From: JBHELB01 sp041859045
GTDB lineage: Bacteria; Hydrogenedentota; Hydrogenedentia; Hydrogenedentales; SLHB01
Direction of reading: 5' to 3'
Length of the DNA: 64,000 nt
Assembly: GCA_041859045.1 (NCBI GenBank)
Contig: JBHELB010000057.1
Coordinates: 124,001-188,000, forward strand
Shown here: positions 63,058 through 64,000 of the stretch, one piece after another
Position numbering within the stretch: position 1 is the first letter of the stretch
How the letters are laid out: the number at the start of each line of letters is the position of its first letter
Notes under the pieces: model-generated
What the model saw: only the letters and a program-made list of their open reading frames with translations
What the model was told of the DNA's origin: nothing
Databases searched by the model: none
Translations under genes and position numbers: made by a program

Positions 63058-64000
63058 CTACCCCAATGACTCGGCCTGCGCCTCGTAGATGCGCACGTCG
63101 TGGCGCTGGTTGTGCAAGAAGATGGCTTCACGTTCGACGCCCGCCGCGCGGAATCCTACGGCCTCGAGAAACGCACACAGATCCGCATCGTACTCCGCCG
63201 CGGGCACGACGAGTTTGCGCAATGTCTGCATCGACGCGGCTTCCTTGAGCAACGTTCGGAAACCTTTACGTACGCTGTCGTCGGCGTAATCTGTCGCACG
63301 GTGTAGGTAGATGAGCGCACGCGCGATGCCGGAAAGGCGGTCGGGCGCGAACTTCACCAAGCCAATGGGCGCGCCATTGCGCCGCACGATGACCATTTCC
63401 TGGGCAATAGACTGCGGATGAAGGGCGTCCATCTCGCGGTCATACTTTGTGGCAAGCAACATGCCATTGGGTTGATAGACAAAATAGGTTGCGTCGTTCC
63501 AATTCTCCCAGCGCGTAAGCAACTCCGCGTCAGATTCCTCGACGGGACGCACCACCACCGTCATACGCAGCGCCGCGCGCAGCATGGTGAACAACGAGGG
63601 ACGGGCGCTACGGGAAATGCCCTGGTAAATGCGCGTGAAGTTGATGCCCTGCGACGCAAGCAAGTTGAACGCGGAGACCGCCGTTTCACACCAGGCCCGC
63701 TGCATGGCGCACCAGGTCTCGTCCGGTGTGCGAATGGACCCTGTGCGCGCGTAATGCAGGCTCGCGTTGCCGCCGCCGCATAGATTGCGCGCCCAGCACC
63801 CGATGCAGGTCGACGTCGTGAAAGAACCGACGTCGTCGAATTTGCGCAGCGCATCTTCATCGAGTTCGCCGCGGTCCACATTACCCACGCGAAACTCCTC
63901 GCGGTGCAACAGACGGGCGGAAGGATAGATCGCGCCGTCTTCCGCTACGGCAAGCTCATTGGTGCCGATCGGATCGGACCGGCGCAGCGGCGAGCCGTTG
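63058..64000 (-). CDS. Radical SAM/SPASM-GNAT fusion, N-terminus beyond window
   Basis: 314 codons are visible, and the frame is open to base 64000, so the radical SAM core with its CxxxCxxC lies outside. The visible start (TNELAVAEDGAIYPSARLLHR) is the end of that core. A SPASM-type cluster region follows with TCIGCWARNLCGGGN (Cys spacing x2 and x5) and two more Cys (WCAMQRAWC). From about MTVVVRPVEESDAELL the last ~170 residues are a GNAT acetyltransferase domain. SPASM enzymes usually modify peptides or proteins; the substrate is unknown. Confidence 0.78.
   Translation of the reverse strand, partial: NGSPLRRSDPIGTNELAVAEDGAIYPSARLLHREEFRVGNVDRGELDEDALRKFDDVGSFTTSTCIGCWARNLCGGGNASLHYARTGSIRTPDETWCAMQRAWCETAVSAFNLLASQGINFTRIYQGISRSARPSLFTMLRAALRMTVVVRPVEESDAELLTRWENWNDATYFVYQPNGMLLATKYDREMDALHPQSIAQEMVIVRRNGAPIGLVKFAPDRLSGIARALIYLHRATDYADDSVRKGFRTLLKEAASMQTLRKLVVPAAEYDADLCAFLEAVGFRAAGVEREAIFLHNQRHDVRIYEAQAESLG

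Overview
The window reads as chromosomal DNA from a high-GC, diderm (Gram-negative) and probably uncultured bacterium. Evidence for a diderm envelope: a TolC/RND efflux set, many lipoproteins, and PII plus adenylylatable glutamine synthetase. The taxon is inferred only from gene content. DUF1080, DUF4091, DUF3142 and GH127-type sugar proteins, an ECF sigma factor carrying surface domains, and a two-component-type propeller protein together suggest Hydrogenedentota, Planctomycetota or a related PVC-like group. No phage, transposase, CRISPR array or rRNA was seen.

Layout. 1-3.95 kb: a partial cohesin-domain protein cut by the left edge, two small membrane proteins and thrS. 4-13.2 kb: a secreted propeller/alpha-helical fusion, a 1920-residue hybrid histidine kinase with a complete internal phosphorelay, and a DUF3142 protein. 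13.2-21.3 kb: one minus-strand operon encoding a membrane complex related to hydrogenase-4 and complex I (HyfB, C, E, F, G and ferredoxin-HyfI types). It is headed by an HTH-EIIA regulator, and its large subunit lacks the Ni-binding CxxC pairs. 21.4-21.7 kb: tRNA-Gln and tRNA-Glu with a promoter and terminator. 21.8-27.1 kb: a purple-acid-phosphatase-like enzyme, aconitase and a DUF4139 protein. 27.2-29.4 kb: dnaA, a candidate origin with three phased DnaA boxes, and a short MazG.

29.5-36.6 kb: a membrane metallophosphoesterase coupled to a large GH127-type arabinofuranosidase, lipB, a lipoprotein and a zinc-ribbon membrane protein. 37.1-41.3 kb: an SGNH hydrolase, a NarL-type two-component pair, 5-formyl-THF cyclo-ligase, a bidirectional terminator and a possible small protein. 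41.5-47.6 kb: a TolC/adaptor/RND efflux operon. 47.7-50.9 kb: tRNA-Arg, an internally duplicated PH-like membrane protein, glnA and glnB. 51.2-55.5 kb: an ECF sigma factor fused to a membrane helix and about six surface beta-sandwich repeats, then a DUF1080 protein coupled to a Tat-exported Gfo/Idh-like protein without its NAD domain. 55.5-58.6 kb: nadD, proA and proB. 58.8-64 kb: a DUF4091 protein, a PFL/UPF0210 protein, an inverted repeat and a partial radical-SAM/SPASM-GNAT fusion.

How it fits together. Housekeeping genes (translation, nitrogen control, proline, NAD, lipoate, replication start) alternate with secreted glycan-processing proteins and large sensors. This suits a heterotroph scanning for and degrading complex polysaccharides. 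The most unusual loci are the Ni-less hydrogenase-like complex with its EIIA regulator and the surface-domain sigma factor.
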